Assembly (NCBI RefSeq): GCF_021165935.1
Contig: NZ_CP088953.1
Coordinates: 3,946,501-4,010,500, forward strand
DNA: 64,000 nucleotides
Direction: 5' to 3'
Source of the DNA: Microbulbifer elongatus
GTDB taxonomy: Bacteria > Pseudomonadota > Gammaproteobacteria > Pseudomonadales > Cellvibrionaceae
Shown in pieces: positions 53,567 through 62,706 of this stretch. Both the position numbers and the translations under genes were made by a program. The notes beneath the pieces were generated by a model. The model ran no database searches. It was given only the letters and a program-made list of their open reading frames with translations, and was not told the DNA's origin. Numbering within the stretch: position 1 is the stretch's first letter; every line of letters begins with the position of its first letter.

Positions 53567-54349
53567 TCAGAAGCGCCATACCAGTAACGCCTGCACCGTG
53601 CTCTCGGTGACATCGACGCCCAGCTTGTTGCGCCAGTACTGGTATTCAATCCCCACAAACAGCTGTTTGGGACTGTTAAACAGCGTCTTCCCCATATCCC
53701 AGCGAAATTGCGGCTGTGCGAAAACCCAGCTTTTTACATCGCCAAACTCGCTGGTGCGGTTATGGATATACTCGATATGCCCTTCGATACTGAAATCCTG
53801 TTCACCAATACTGAACGGGAAGGCACCGTTGAAGTCGATCATGTAGCTGCTCCCCTCTTTGGGCGCACTATCGCCATAACCGATGTCTTTGTATCCGGTA
53901 ATATCGGTGTTCAGAAATGCGCCTTCCGGGAGATTCCATGCCACCCGGAATCCCGGTAAAAACTTTTCCACATTGGCGTCTGACGAGTAGTTGAACCCGG
54001 CAATGATGCCCAGGTCTTTCACCGGCCCGAAGGTCAGATCACAGCCGGTTATCTTTCCAAGACTGAAGTTCGGATACCATTCGGCATAGACATCGCTATC
54101 GTTGAAGCCGTCGCGCTCGCCGTCGTTAATAAAGTCCACAAAGAAGAAATTGTCGCCGTATTTCCACCCACTTGCATGTTGCAGTGTCAGAATGGTGCTG
54201 CTGGCCTTTGTGCGCGTAAATGGGTTCTCCAGACGGCCATACTGGAGTTGAGCCTCGGTGTTTGACCACTCCGCTGCCATCGCGGGCAGCGCGGCGATAC
54301 AGCCGACAAGAAGCACCAGACCGCCATACACATTCTGCAAATACTTCAC
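53567..54349 (-). CDS. Tsx-like nucleoside-specific outer-membrane channel family protein
   Basis: 260 aa. The signal peptide is cleaved near ALPAMAA. The mature part is beta-strand rich: TKASSTILTLQHASGWKYGDNFFFVDFINDGERDGFNDSDVYAEWYPNFSLGKITG matches the Tsx/OmpK family, and it ends in an aromatic residue (LLVWRF) as beta-barrels do. It probably admits a small aromatic or nucleoside-like compound to the periplasm. It overlaps the cytochrome gene by 4 bp, implying a shared operon with the molybdenum hydroxylase. Confidence 0.85.
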   Translation of the reverse strand: MKYLQNVYGGLVLLVGCIAALPAMAAEWSNTEAQLQYGRLENPFTRTKASSTILTLQHASGWKYGDNFFFVDFINDGERDGFNDSDVYAEWYPNFSLGKITGCDLTFGPVKDLGIIAGFNYSSDANVEKFLPGFRVAWNLPEGAFLNTDITGYKDIGYGDSAPKEGSSYMIDFNGAFPFSIGEQDFSIEGHIEYIHNRTSEFGDVKSWVFAQPQFRWDMGKTLFNSPKQLFVGIEYQYWRNKLGVDVTESTVQALLVWRF

Positions 54350-55581
54350 TGATGTTCTCCAAGAAAGCCGTGCTCACGGAGATCCTCACGAATTTTCGCT
54401 ATCTGATCTTCGGTCACCGCTGTGCCCGACGCGCCCCAGGCGGTGCGCATAAAATTCACAACGCCGGCAATACGCGCATTGTTCAACTCCTTGGCAAAGC
54501 TTGGCATTCCCGCGCGCGCGTTTGTCCGGCTCATGCGCTGGACTGGCAGCCCCCGCAGTACCACCGCGATCGTGTTGTAGGGGTTTTCGCCGCGCACACC
54601 GGCATTGCGGTGCATCGGCGGCGCGAACGCCAGGGTGATACCAGTGCCTTCCCGACCATGGCAGGCAGCGCAGTAGGCTACGTAATCCGCTCGCCCCTGG
54701 GGATGCTGCTCGGCGGCAGCTTGCGGATCGCCGGTCGTCTGTGCGACCGTTCCACTCGCCGTCTCGTCGTCATCCAGAAGGTAGGTGATCATCGCGTCGA
54801 GATCACTGTCGGACAGGTGACGCAGGCTGTGTTTCACCACACTGAACATTTCGCCAAACGCGGCCCCCTGCTCACTGACGCCAGTGCGAAACAGTGTGCG
54901 CAGACTGGCTCTGTCCCAGCCCTGACGCCGCAGTGCCTGCGGTCGGATGTCCACCGCATCCCAGCCTTCGAGAACATTGCCGGCGAGGGGGGCTTCCCGC
55001 TTTAGCGCATAGGCAAAATTGCGCGGGGTGTGGCACTCACCGCAGTGCCCCAGGGCATTGACCAGATAGTTGCCACGCTGCCAATCCGGACTTTTGCCCG
55101 CTTCCTGCTGCAGGGGCTGTCTATCGAAAAACACCCAGTTCCAGGCTTTCAGGCCGAACCGCAGGTTTGCCGGAAAAATCAGGTCGTTCTCAGGCGCAAC
55201 ATACTCGACGGCCGGTAACTGCATAAAGTAGGCATACAGGGCCGCGATATCCGCGTCCGAAATTCGGTAGTAGGAGGTATACGGCATTGCCGGGTAAAGA
55301 TTCCCGTGTATACCCATACCGCGCCGCATGGATGCGGTGAAGTCTTCCAGGGTATAGTTTCCGATACCCGTTTTTTTATCCGGCGTGATATTAGTGGAAT
55401 ACAGCTTTCCGAAAGGCGTATGAAAAGGTCTGCCGCCAGTCATAGGACGACCATTGACTGCGGTATGACAGGCGACACAGTCCGCGGCGGTGGCGAGATA
55501 GCGCCCCTTGTCGATCGGGGTCTGTGCGGCGGCAATGTCCACACAGAGAATACACAGGACAACCAATATCAACCGGCTCAC
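54346..55581 (-). CDS. Periplasmic triheme cytochrome c (aldehyde/hydroxylase electron acceptor)
   Basis: 411 aa with a signal peptide (LILVVLCILCVDIAAA). Three CxxCH sites, CVACH (about 35), CGECH (about 182) and CAACH (about 310), indicate three c-type haems, as in membrane-associated cytochrome subunits of alcohol or aldehyde dehydrogenases. The start is a GTG directly after the TAA of the Fe-S subunit, with a GGAGG Shine-Dalgarno inside that gene. It would take electrons from the adjacent molybdenum hydroxylase. Confidence 0.92.
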   Translation of the reverse strand: MSRLILVVLCILCVDIAAAQTPIDKGRYLATAADCVACHTAVNGRPMTGGRPFHTPFGKLYSTNITPDKKTGIGNYTLEDFTASMRRGMGIHGNLYPAMPYTSYYRISDADIAALYAYFMQLPAVEYVAPENDLIFPANLRFGLKAWNWVFFDRQPLQQEAGKSPDWQRGNYLVNALGHCGECHTPRNFAYALKREAPLAGNVLEGWDAVDIRPQALRRQGWDRASLRTLFRTGVSEQGAAFGEMFSVVKHSLRHLSDSDLDAMITYLLDDDETASGTVAQTTGDPQAAAEQHPQGRADYVAYCAACHGREGTGITLAFAPPMHRNAGVRGENPYNTIAVVLRGLPVQRMSRTNARAGMPSFAKELNNARIAGVVNFMRTAWGASGTAVTEDQIAKIREDLREHGFLGEHQ

Positions 55582-56127
55582 TTACTCCACCTCCTTCAGC
55601 AAACCCGGAGTGGACTCGATCACCTCGCGCACGGCGCGAAAGTAACGCACGTAACCGGTACAACGGCAGATATGATCACCCAACGCTTCTTCGATCACCT
55701 GCTCCACATCGTTCGCGGAAACCGGCTCGCGTCGCAGACGATCAATCAACGCGGTAGCTCCATTAACGAAGCCCGCTGTACACCAACCGCACTGAAACGA
55801 ATAATTACGGAGAAAGGCCTGCTGTACTGGTGACAGTTTCAGCAACGCACCGTCGCTGTTCCGCTCCGCCTGCCCCTCTATCGTAGTGACCTTGGTACCG
55901 TGAAACCGGCCCACATTATTGATACAACTGCGTATCGGTTGTAGCGCGCCGTCCTGCCCTTCGACAACGATGGTACAGCTCCGGCAGACTCCGATTCCAC
56001 AGCCGAGCTTCGTGCCCGTCAGGTTCAGGTACTCCTGCAGAAAATCCAGCATGGAAGTGTATTCATCGACCTCTACCGGCCCTACTTCTGCGCCGTTGAC
56101 CACCATTGAAACGGGAATCTTCGCCAT
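55582..56127 (-). CDS. (2Fe-2S) subunit of a xanthine dehydrogenase-family molybdenum hydroxylase
   Basis: 181 aa. The N-terminal plant-type [2Fe-2S] domain has the CGIGVCRSC set near residue 44. The C-terminal second cluster has FQCGWCTAGF and HICRCTGYVRY. It is like isoquinoline 1-oxidoreductase alpha (IorA). The start at 56127 (MAKIPVSMVV) has GGAGATT upstream. It has no signal of its own and probably travels folded with the Tat-exported large subunit. Confidence 0.93.
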   Translation of the reverse strand: MAKIPVSMVVNGAEVGPVEVDEYTSMLDFLQEYLNLTGTKLGCGIGVCRSCTIVVEGQDGALQPIRSCINNVGRFHGTKVTTIEGQAERNSDGALLKLSPVQQAFLRNYSFQCGWCTAGFVNGATALIDRLRREPVSANDVEQVIEEALGDHICRCTGYVRYFRAVREVIESTPGLLKEVE

Positions 56128-56138
56128 GACCAATCTCC

Positions 56139-58949
56139 TCACAAAATCTGGGGGTTGAGCGCGCGGCGCAGTGTTTCCGGGGATACAGGCGTCTCGTTAA
56201 AACGCTTTCCGGTCGCCTGATAGATCGCCTCGACCAGAGCTGCGACAATCGGGATCATCACCACCTCGGCGATTCCTTTGTGCGGATCCTTTTCCGATTC
56301 TGGGGGTAGTATTTCATGCTGCTGATTCCATACGGGGACGTGTCTGGCGAGTGGTACCTGATAGCGATTCAGGTTCCAGGTGCCATTGCCGGCACCTTCG
56401 CCGAGCGCAGGCAGCACTTCGTAAAGCGCATGACCAATACCCATCGCCACCCCACCCTCGATTTGCCCTTCCACCAACTGGGGCACGATGGGACGACCGC
56501 AGTCCATATAATTCTGCAATCCGTGAATGGTGACCTCCCCGTTTCCGGGGTTAACCGCCACTTCCACCAGCGCCGCCGTGGGCGCATAGTAGGTCACCAT
56601 GGCATTGTTCAGCGCTGTGGGCGGGTAGCGTACCCCTTTGCGTTTAACCACTTCGTACTCGCTGGCTTGCACTCTGTCGGCACTTCCGCCACGACGCAGC
56701 GCGAGCCCGTCTATCGCCCAGGTGTAGTCATTCCCACTCAGTTCAAAATCCGCCTCTGCCCATTCCCAGCGGTTGAAACAATGCACCATGACGCCGCTGA
56801 TACCACCATCACGGTGAATTTCCCGCGCCAGATCTGGCAGCGATAGAGGCTCGTGATCACCAAAATGCAGTCGGCCATCGCGCCATTCGATCTGGGACCG
56901 CTCTACTGGCCCGCTATTCCACAAGCGTTGCGCCGCCGGCAAAATGCCCTGCTCCAGCAGGACCTCTGCCGCCCGGTGTGTTGCGTGGCTCTGGAAGTAT
57001 GCCGACATGGAGGCGGCACTGGCCATTGCGGTGACCGGAGTCCACAGGGGGGCGCGAGACATTTGATCCTGATGATCCTGACTCATGGTGTAAGGGCTTT
57101 CGGTCTGGAATTGTTCGAGCGCATGCCACGCATCGATCTCACCAACGTCGCACCGCTGCGCGGGCTGCCCCAGAATGCTTTCCAGCAGCATGGCCTGTGA
57201 AGTACCGACGCCGGTCCCCATTTCCATGAATTCCACCGCCATGGAGAGCCGACCCTGTCCATCCAGCTGCACTGCGGCGCTGGGCGAGGCGGCGCCGGTG
57301 CCGTAGTCCTTGGTGGCAATGGCGTAGCCGGTGCCAAACAACAGGCCGGGGTTTTCCGCTTCGAAGGATTGCTTCCGGTCAGCGCGCTCCCGCCACATCG
57401 GGTGCTGCTGTGCTCGTTTGAGCAACTCGGTATAGCGAACGCCCACGCGCGGGACAGCCCCCTGGGTGTTGCGCCAGCCATCCTGAAATGCATTGCGCAA
57501 ACGCAGGTCGATGGGGTCCATGTTCAGCTCTTGCGCGGCCTGGTTGACCATCATTTCCATGGCCGACATGGTCTGCAGGGTGCCGTAGCCACGCATGGAC
57601 CCTGAGTCCACATTCATGGACTGATTGGCGATGGCCGATATATCGTTACGCGGCAGGTAGTAGATACTCTGGATCGCACTGGCACCGACCATGGACACGG
57701 ACGCACTGAAGTTCTGTCGGCCACCGCCATCCACCTGCATTTCTGAGATCAGCGCCTGGAACTTGCCGCTCTTGCGATCCACCGCGAGCGTATTGCGCAT
57801 GTGAAAGGGATGCCGTTTGAGTCCCGCCTGAAACTGCTCAAAACGGTTGTTGGCCAAGCGCACGGGGGCTTTGGCGAAGAGCCCGGCGACAAGTCCGTAA
57901 TAGGGAAAAATGGAGTGGTCTTTCGCACCAAAGCCTCCGCCCACCACCGAGGAGTGCACCACAATATTCTTGATATCTGTGGCATATTGGCTCTCGGCGA
58001 TCATATGCGCCGCAAGCTCCTGGAAGTCCTGGGGAGATTGGCTGGTCAACACCAGATGGAGTGTCTGCTCGCCCCGATCAAACCACACGTTGGCGGCTTC
58101 CGGCTCCATCATCATTGGATCGATAATCTGGGTTTTGTACTCCCCTTCCACCAGGTGCCAGTTGCCCGCGCGGGATTCTTTCTGTGACTGTGCACGGATT
58201 TTCTGTGCGTAAAAGATCCCCCGCTCACTGACATCCCCGCTCTTGTCGGCATCCGTGGGCCACACAACCTTGCGGTTGCGGTAGTTTGGGAAGAACAAGC
58301 CGTCCTGTAGTGGCGAATACAGGTCCTCACCACTCGGCCCCTCCGGCCCTTCCACACGGATAATTCGCCAGCTGGCATAAGGGTCGCGAGTGTAGGGAGG
58401 TGTGGCATCTCCGTAGCGAATCACATTTTTATTGAATTGCAGCTGCTGCTTGGCGCCGTTGTATTTCTCAAACGTATCAAACAACAGTATGGCCACCGCG
58501 TGCCCGTAGTAGTGCGGTGATGCCCCTTCGGGCAACAGCATTGCGTCCCCGTAAAAAGGGGGCAGTTTGACCCGTTTTTCATCCAGGGAATCCGCGGTGA
58601 TACGTGCGTAGGGCCGGCAGTCTTCAGGTACCTGACTCCAGTCAACACCGGTAAACCGGCGCTCTACCCGGTTGCAGCGCAATATCAGTGCATAGTGTTG
58701 CTGCCGGTCCCAGCCAGGCATATCCTCAGCGCGAAAATCCCGGCCAAATATTTTCTGACCGGTGACCTTGGCCACACCATCCATACGAAATGCCGGATTG
58801 TTACCACTACCTCGCCAGTTCATCGGATCCGGCACCTCAGCCCGCGCGCCACCAATACGTCGCCACAGGGAAGGCGCGGCAAACACACTGATACCGGCGA
58901 TGGTACAGACCTTAATGAACTTTCGCCGATCCGAACGGAAACCTTGCAT
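56139..58949 (-). CDS. Tat-exported molybdopterin-binding large subunit (IorB-like aldehyde/isoquinoline oxidoreductase)
   Basis: About 936 aa. The N-terminus has the twin-arginine signal SDRRKFIKV followed by a hydrophobic stretch, so it is exported folded with its partner. The rest is a xanthine dehydrogenase-family molybdenum domain: VVGGGFGAKDHSIFPY, GSMRGYGTLQTM, a central MEMGTGVGTSQAM, and ENLYNP-like end regions with EGQIEGGVAMGIGHALYE, where the catalytic Glu is usually near the C-terminus. It uses molybdopterin cytosine dinucleotide in known members. The start at 58949 has AGGA 6 nt upstream; 58955 is an alternative. First gene of the seven-gene operon. Confidence 0.92.
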   Translation of the reverse strand: MQGFRSDRRKFIKVCTIAGISVFAAPSLWRRIGGARAEVPDPMNWRGSGNNPAFRMDGVAKVTGQKIFGRDFRAEDMPGWDRQQHYALILRCNRVERRFTGVDWSQVPEDCRPYARITADSLDEKRVKLPPFYGDAMLLPEGASPHYYGHAVAILLFDTFEKYNGAKQQLQFNKNVIRYGDATPPYTRDPYASWRIIRVEGPEGPSGEDLYSPLQDGLFFPNYRNRKVVWPTDADKSGDVSERGIFYAQKIRAQSQKESRAGNWHLVEGEYKTQIIDPMMMEPEAANVWFDRGEQTLHLVLTSQSPQDFQELAAHMIAESQYATDIKNIVVHSSVVGGGFGAKDHSIFPYYGLVAGLFAKAPVRLANNRFEQFQAGLKRHPFHMRNTLAVDRKSGKFQALISEMQVDGGGRQNFSASVSMVGASAIQSIYYLPRNDISAIANQSMNVDSGSMRGYGTLQTMSAMEMMVNQAAQELNMDPIDLRLRNAFQDGWRNTQGAVPRVGVRYTELLKRAQQHPMWRERADRKQSFEAENPGLLFGTGYAIATKDYGTGAASPSAAVQLDGQGRLSMAVEFMEMGTGVGTSQAMLLESILGQPAQRCDVGEIDAWHALEQFQTESPYTMSQDHQDQMSRAPLWTPVTAMASAASMSAYFQSHATHRAAEVLLEQGILPAAQRLWNSGPVERSQIEWRDGRLHFGDHEPLSLPDLAREIHRDGGISGVMVHCFNRWEWAEADFELSGNDYTWAIDGLALRRGGSADRVQASEYEVVKRKGVRYPPTALNNAMVTYYAPTAALVEVAVNPGNGEVTIHGLQNYMDCGRPIVPQLVEGQIEGGVAMGIGHALYEVLPALGEGAGNGTWNLNRYQVPLARHVPVWNQQHEILPPESEKDPHKGIAEVVMIPIVAALVEAIYQATGKRFNETPVSPETLRRALNPQIL

Positions 58950-59657
58950 AGTCATCCTGGGTTATTTCTCGGGGTTTTCAGCGGTGGTTGCACCTTTAAA
59001 CCAACCGTCAGCGGCGCGTGAACGGTACGGTGCAGACGTTGAACGCATTGCATCGTGGGAAGGCCGGATATGGCGTCAATCGCATCCTGCCTGCGGTTTT
59101 TGATTATTCCTGCGCCTTTTTCTGCGCTTCATTCATGAACTAATAGTCTCAAGAGACCAGAACGTCCATTCACGTCTGCGTTGATGGCGTTATTTGTATC
59201 TTTCTTCGGTACCTTCACCGAATCCACAATGGTCGCAGATCAAAAGTGGTTCGGCGTCGACTACAGCAACAGGAACATAAATATTGCCTTCCGGGATACA
59301 CACACAGAAAGACGTCTTTTTAAGTCAGAACTATGGAAAGTTATTCCATAAAACAATCAAAAAAGTTATTCCCTTAATTTAAATTATTAAAAATTCATTT
59401 TTTAATAAAAAATAGTCTTTTATAACTGTCGCTGCATTCGTCGGCACCTACTCGAGTGCCGACTACACTCCATACAAATTTCTCAAGGAATGAGATTTTC
59501 CACGTAAACGGAATTGCGCGTACTCACGAGAATGTGCCAGCAGCACCATTGGCCGGACTGAAGAAGTAAGTGAGAGATCTGCAGCAGGAAGCCCCTGCCA
59601 GCAATGGCGTAAGAATCTCAACCTGGGGTCTTCTGGGGCTAAATACGGGGTACTTTC
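58950..59657. promoter_or_regulatory. Divergent regulatory region, hydroxylase operon and csgD
   Basis: About 700 bp. The part at 59280-59430 is very AT-rich (runs of A and T around 59340-59420), like the bent upstream regions of csgD genes that bind nucleoid proteins. A perfect 8-bp inverted repeat, GTCGGCAC (59440-59447) with GTGCCGAC (59456-59463), lies 195 bp before csgD. I see no credible open frame. Promoter boxes cannot be fixed by eye. Confidence 0.45.
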
Positions 59658-60251
59658 ATGCCGATTCTCTTTCTGAGCGATTCCGGCCTGCACGGAGACT
59701 TATTGTTCTCACTGGTCTCACAGTCACTTCCTTTTAACTGGGAAAAATCAGACTTTGGAAAGCAGAAGCACTGCCTAAAATCCTACGAGGCAATTGTGGT
59801 CGACTGCTTTGGACTCTCCTCAAAATCGACGCCCAGCGCCGAATTCAACTATCTGAAGAGCATCGACCACTCGAAAGTCATTCTTATCAATATTCCCCAG
59901 GGGCTACCCACCCATATTACGCAGCCGCTGGAAAGTCGAAAGTTCTCCTTTTTATGCGATAGCCGCGCCAGTCAGAAAGATCTGATCAAGAAACTGGAGT
60001 ACTCGATCCAGAATGCGCGCTCTCAATCGGAGAAGGACCCGCGCTCACAGCTGCTATTGACCAAACGCGAGCAGGAAATTCTTGCACAGCTCACCACCGG
60101 CGACCCGAACAGTATTATCGCCTCGAGGCTGCACTTGAGTGAGCACACAGTAAAGAACCACATGTACAACATTTACCGGAAAATTGGTGTCAAGAACCGG
60201 CTGCAGGCCAGCAACTGGGCAAAGCTCCACCTTCAGGTCGAACGGATATGA
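59658..60251 (+). CDS. csgD: CsgD-like LuxR-family curli regulator
   Basis: 197 aa. The N-terminal receiver-like domain (about 1-120) lacks a clear phosphorylation site. The C-terminal LuxR HTH (about 135-190) is LTKREQEILAQLTTGDPNSIIASRLHLSEHTVKNHMYNIYRKIGVKNRLQASNWA. Its place directly ahead of csgE, overlapping by 4 bp, marks it as the local activator of the curli operon. The ATG at 59658 gives the expected length. Confidence 0.88.
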   Translation: MPILFLSDSGLHGDLLFSLVSQSLPFNWEKSDFGKQKHCLKSYEAIVVDCFGLSSKSTPSAEFNYLKSIDHSKVILINIPQGLPTHITQPLESRKFSFLCDSRASQKDLIKKLEYSIQNARSQSEKDPRSQLLLTKREQEILAQLTTGDPNSIIASRLHLSEHTVKNHMYNIYRKIGVKNRLQASNWAKLHLQVERI

Positions 60252-60709
60252 ACATTCCCCTTCGCCCCGCAGGCCATATCTTAATCGCGATACTTGTGCT
60301 GCCCACGGCAGTCTGCATCGCTCAGGAAGATATTCAGGTATTGGAGGAAGCGCCTACCCAGGCCGACAGCGGACAGATAGAGGATGAGATCAGCGGTTTC
60401 AATGTTGATCAGACGATCACACGAACCGGCCACGATTTCGCACGCTACATGAGCGAATATCGCAATCTGCACTATCCGGACAGCACCTACAACCTGACCA
60501 TTCAGGAGCGGCCATCTGCGCGCTGGGGCAACCTGATCTGGGTAACGTACAACAACAAAACGGTGTTTCGGCAGTTCATCAGCCCAAGCACCAACAATAT
60601 TCGAGCAGTAGCAGAAGAAACGGCAAAAGCCATTCACGAAATGGTTCTGAAGGAAATGGTTCGTCAGGCACTAACCGATCACTTCGACCTTGGAAAGGAT
60701 GAATTCTAA
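60248..60709 (+). CDS. csgE: Curli assembly protein CsgE
   Basis: 153 aa with a signal peptide (ILIAILVLPTAVCIAQ). The mature region matches CsgE: ISGFNVDQTITRTGHDFARYMSEY, LTIQERPSARWGNLIWVTYNNKTVFRQF. It is a periplasmic cap and adaptor that guides curlin subunits to CsgG. It overlaps csgD (ATGA) and csgF (1 bp). Confidence 0.92.
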   Translation: MNIPLRPAGHILIAILVLPTAVCIAQEDIQVLEEAPTQADSGQIEDEISGFNVDQTITRTGHDFARYMSEYRNLHYPDSTYNLTIQERPSARWGNLIWVTYNNKTVFRQFISPSTNNIRAVAEETAKAIHEMVLKEMVRQALTDHFDLGKDEF

Positions 60710-61128
60710 TGAAAATTACCAGGTTGGCCGCGCTGGCCGCTGCCCCGGCACTCCTCTTGATGGGAAGCCAGGGGCTTGCTTCGCAATTGATTTATGAACC
60801 GGTAAACCCGAATTTTGGCGGTAACCCGCTAAACGGTAATTACCTGATTCAGAACGCACAATCCCAGGACGACCATGAGGACCCGGACAATCCCGCGGAC
60901 CTTTACGAGCAACCCAGCGCGTTGGATCGCTTCACCGACTCACTGGAAACCCGTCTGTTGAATCAGCTGCTGACCGATGTCGGTGATGGCAACAGCGGGG
61001 AGCTGGTGACAGATGATTTTATCGTCCAGATTGTCGATAACGATGGTCAACTCACAGTGCTGATCACCGATCGCGCAACCGGGGATAAGAGCGAAATTAT
61101 TGTAAGCGGACTGAACCCCACCAACTGA
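60709..61128 (+). CDS. csgF: Curli assembly protein CsgF
   Basis: 139 aa with a signal peptide cleaved near GLASQ. The mature start LIYEPVNPNFGGNPLNGNYLIQNAQSQ is the CsgF segment that plugs the CsgG pore, and the C-terminus has a strand-rich exposed part. It anchors the nucleator at the cell surface. Confidence 0.93.
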   Translation: MKITRLAALAAAPALLLMGSQGLASQLIYEPVNPNFGGNPLNGNYLIQNAQSQDDHEDPDNPADLYEQPSALDRFTDSLETRLLNQLLTDVGDGNSGELVTDDFIVQIVDNDGQLTVLITDRATGDKSEIIVSGLNPTN

Positions 61129-61237
61129 TAGACAGGAATCCGACCACACAAGAGGAAGTACAGCTATCAAGTCCTAGATGTACCCGGGACTGACCCGTGA
61201 GCTCGAATAATCACGAATAATATTGGAGATAAACGTG

Positions 61238-62101
61238 ATGTTTTTAAGAGGTACAAGACTGGCTGCGGCTCTGGCATTTGCTACAGCATTGGCAGGCTGC
61301 ACAGCGGTAAAAAATACCGGAGACGCGCTTTTCGGGCCTGGTGAAGAAGCCGCCAAGCTGACGCCGCGCAACGAAACCTATCGGGACCTTCTGAATCTGC
61401 CTCAGCCGAAGGGAAAAATACTGGCGGCGGTTTATAGCTTTCGCGACCAGACGGGACAGTACAAACCGGCCCCCGCAAGCAGTTTTTCCACCGCGGTCAC
61501 CCAGGGTGCGGCATCCATGCTGATGAATGTGCTCAACGAATCCGGCTGGTTTATTCCGCTGGAGCGTGAAGGCCTGCAGAATCTTCTGACCGAACGAAAG
61601 ATCATTCGGGCGGCGCTGGCCAAACCCAATGCGCCGGAAAACAATCTGGCTCTTCCGTCGTTGGTTGCCGCCAATATCCTGCTGGAGGGCGGTATCGTAG
61701 CCTACGACACAAACATCAAAACTGGCGGCGCCGGCGCGCGTTACTTTGGTATTGGTGCAGATGAGCAGTACCGGGTGGATCAGGTCACCGTCAACCTTCG
61801 TGCCATCGATATACGCTCAGGGAGAGTGCTACACACCGTACTAACCTCCAAGACCGTCTACTCAAAAGCAATCAGCGCCGACGTTTTCCGCTATGTGAAA
61901 TACAAGCGATTGCTCGAGATTGAGGCTGGCACGACCACCAACGAACCTGCGCAGCTCGCCATGCTGTCCGCCATGGAATCAGCGGTGATTCACCTGATCG
62001 GAAAAGGCATTATCGCGAACTCCTGGTCGCTGCAAAACCCGGACGACATCAATAGTCCAGTGCTGCAGTACTATCTCAATGAAAGTACCGCGATCATGTA
62101 A
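61238..62101 (+). CDS. csgG: Curli secretion channel lipoprotein CsgG
   Basis: 287 aa. The lipobox ALAGC places the acylated Cys near residue 20. It then follows the CsgG pattern: RNETYRDLLNLPQPKGKILAAVYSFRDQTGQYKP, GAASMLMNVLNESGWFIPLEREGLQNLLTERKI, ILLEGGIVAYDTN, YRVDQVTVNLRAIDIRSGRVL. It forms the nonameric outer-membrane pore for curlins. The ATG at 61238 has GGAG 9 nt upstream; a GTG one codon earlier is possible. Confidence 0.94.
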   Translation: MFLRGTRLAAALAFATALAGCTAVKNTGDALFGPGEEAAKLTPRNETYRDLLNLPQPKGKILAAVYSFRDQTGQYKPAPASSFSTAVTQGAASMLMNVLNESGWFIPLEREGLQNLLTERKIIRAALAKPNAPENNLALPSLVAANILLEGGIVAYDTNIKTGGAGARYFGIGADEQYRVDQVTVNLRAIDIRSGRVLHTVLTSKTVYSKAISADVFRYVKYKRLLEIEAGTTTNEPAQLAMLSAMESAVIHLIGKGIIANSWSLQNPDDINSPVLQYYLNESTAIM

Positions 62102-62120
62102 CAACATAGCCCCCTATCCA

Positions 62121-62150
62121 TACACATACACATACACATAAACATAAACA
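62121..62150 (+). repeat. Hexanucleotide repeat upstream of the curlin gene
   Basis: Five 6-bp units, TACACA three times then TAAACA twice, ending 4 bp before the GAGG Shine-Dalgarno of the curlin gene, between csgG and the curlin genes. Confidence 0.85.
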
Positions 62151-62163
62151 TTTCGAGGTGACG

Positions 62164-62706
62164 ATGGATCTGTGCATGGCCCTGTATCGAAAAGCCCTCC
62201 CTGCGATACTGGTGTTGCTCACTACAGGGAAGGCCGGTGCGGACGATTTCTCACTGGTCCACGAGCTTTCTGCAGCGAATGAACTGGATGTCTACATTGC
62301 AGCGTCTTCTGCGAACCTGGCGGTTATTCAGCAGGAAGGTAATTTCAACCACGTCGCCGCGGACCAGTCAGGTACCGTAAACTACCTCTCGATCCAGCAA
62401 TCGGGCTACGGCAACCTGCAGATCCTGGATCAGGTGGGAAAGAGTAATAGCATGATCACCAGCCAGCAGGGTGAAAGCAATGTCGCCATTCTGTTGCAGG
62501 CCGGCTATGAAAATCTGATCTTGCTGGACCAGATTGGCTACGCCCACAAAGCGGGTATAACCCAGTACGGTATCCAGAACTCCGCAACCGTCGAGCAGAT
62601 TGGCGTGGCGCATCAGATCACCATCAACCAAAGAGGCAATGGGCTACACACTGCGGTTACCCAAACAGGGGTTTCGATGACTACCACGATCAACCAGTAT
62701 GATTAA
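62164..62706 (+). CDS. Curlin-repeat protein, short (CsgB-like nucleator or minor subunit)
   Basis: 180 aa with a signal peptide ending near GKAGA. The mature part has about six curlin-type repeats of about 22 residues with Gln/Asn at fixed places (NLAVIQQEGNFNHVAADQSG, NYLSIQQSGYGNLQILDQVG, SNVAILLQAGYENLILLDQIG). The short size and position before the longer curlin suggest a nucleator, but the A/B assignment is uncertain. The start at 62164 follows GAGG. Confidence 0.85.
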   Translation: MDLCMALYRKALPAILVLLTTGKAGADDFSLVHELSAANELDVYIAASSANLAVIQQEGNFNHVAADQSGTVNYLSIQQSGYGNLQILDQVGKSNSMITSQQGESNVAILLQAGYENLILLDQIGYAHKAGITQYGIQNSATVEQIGVAHQITINQRGNGLHTAVTQTGVSMTTTINQYD

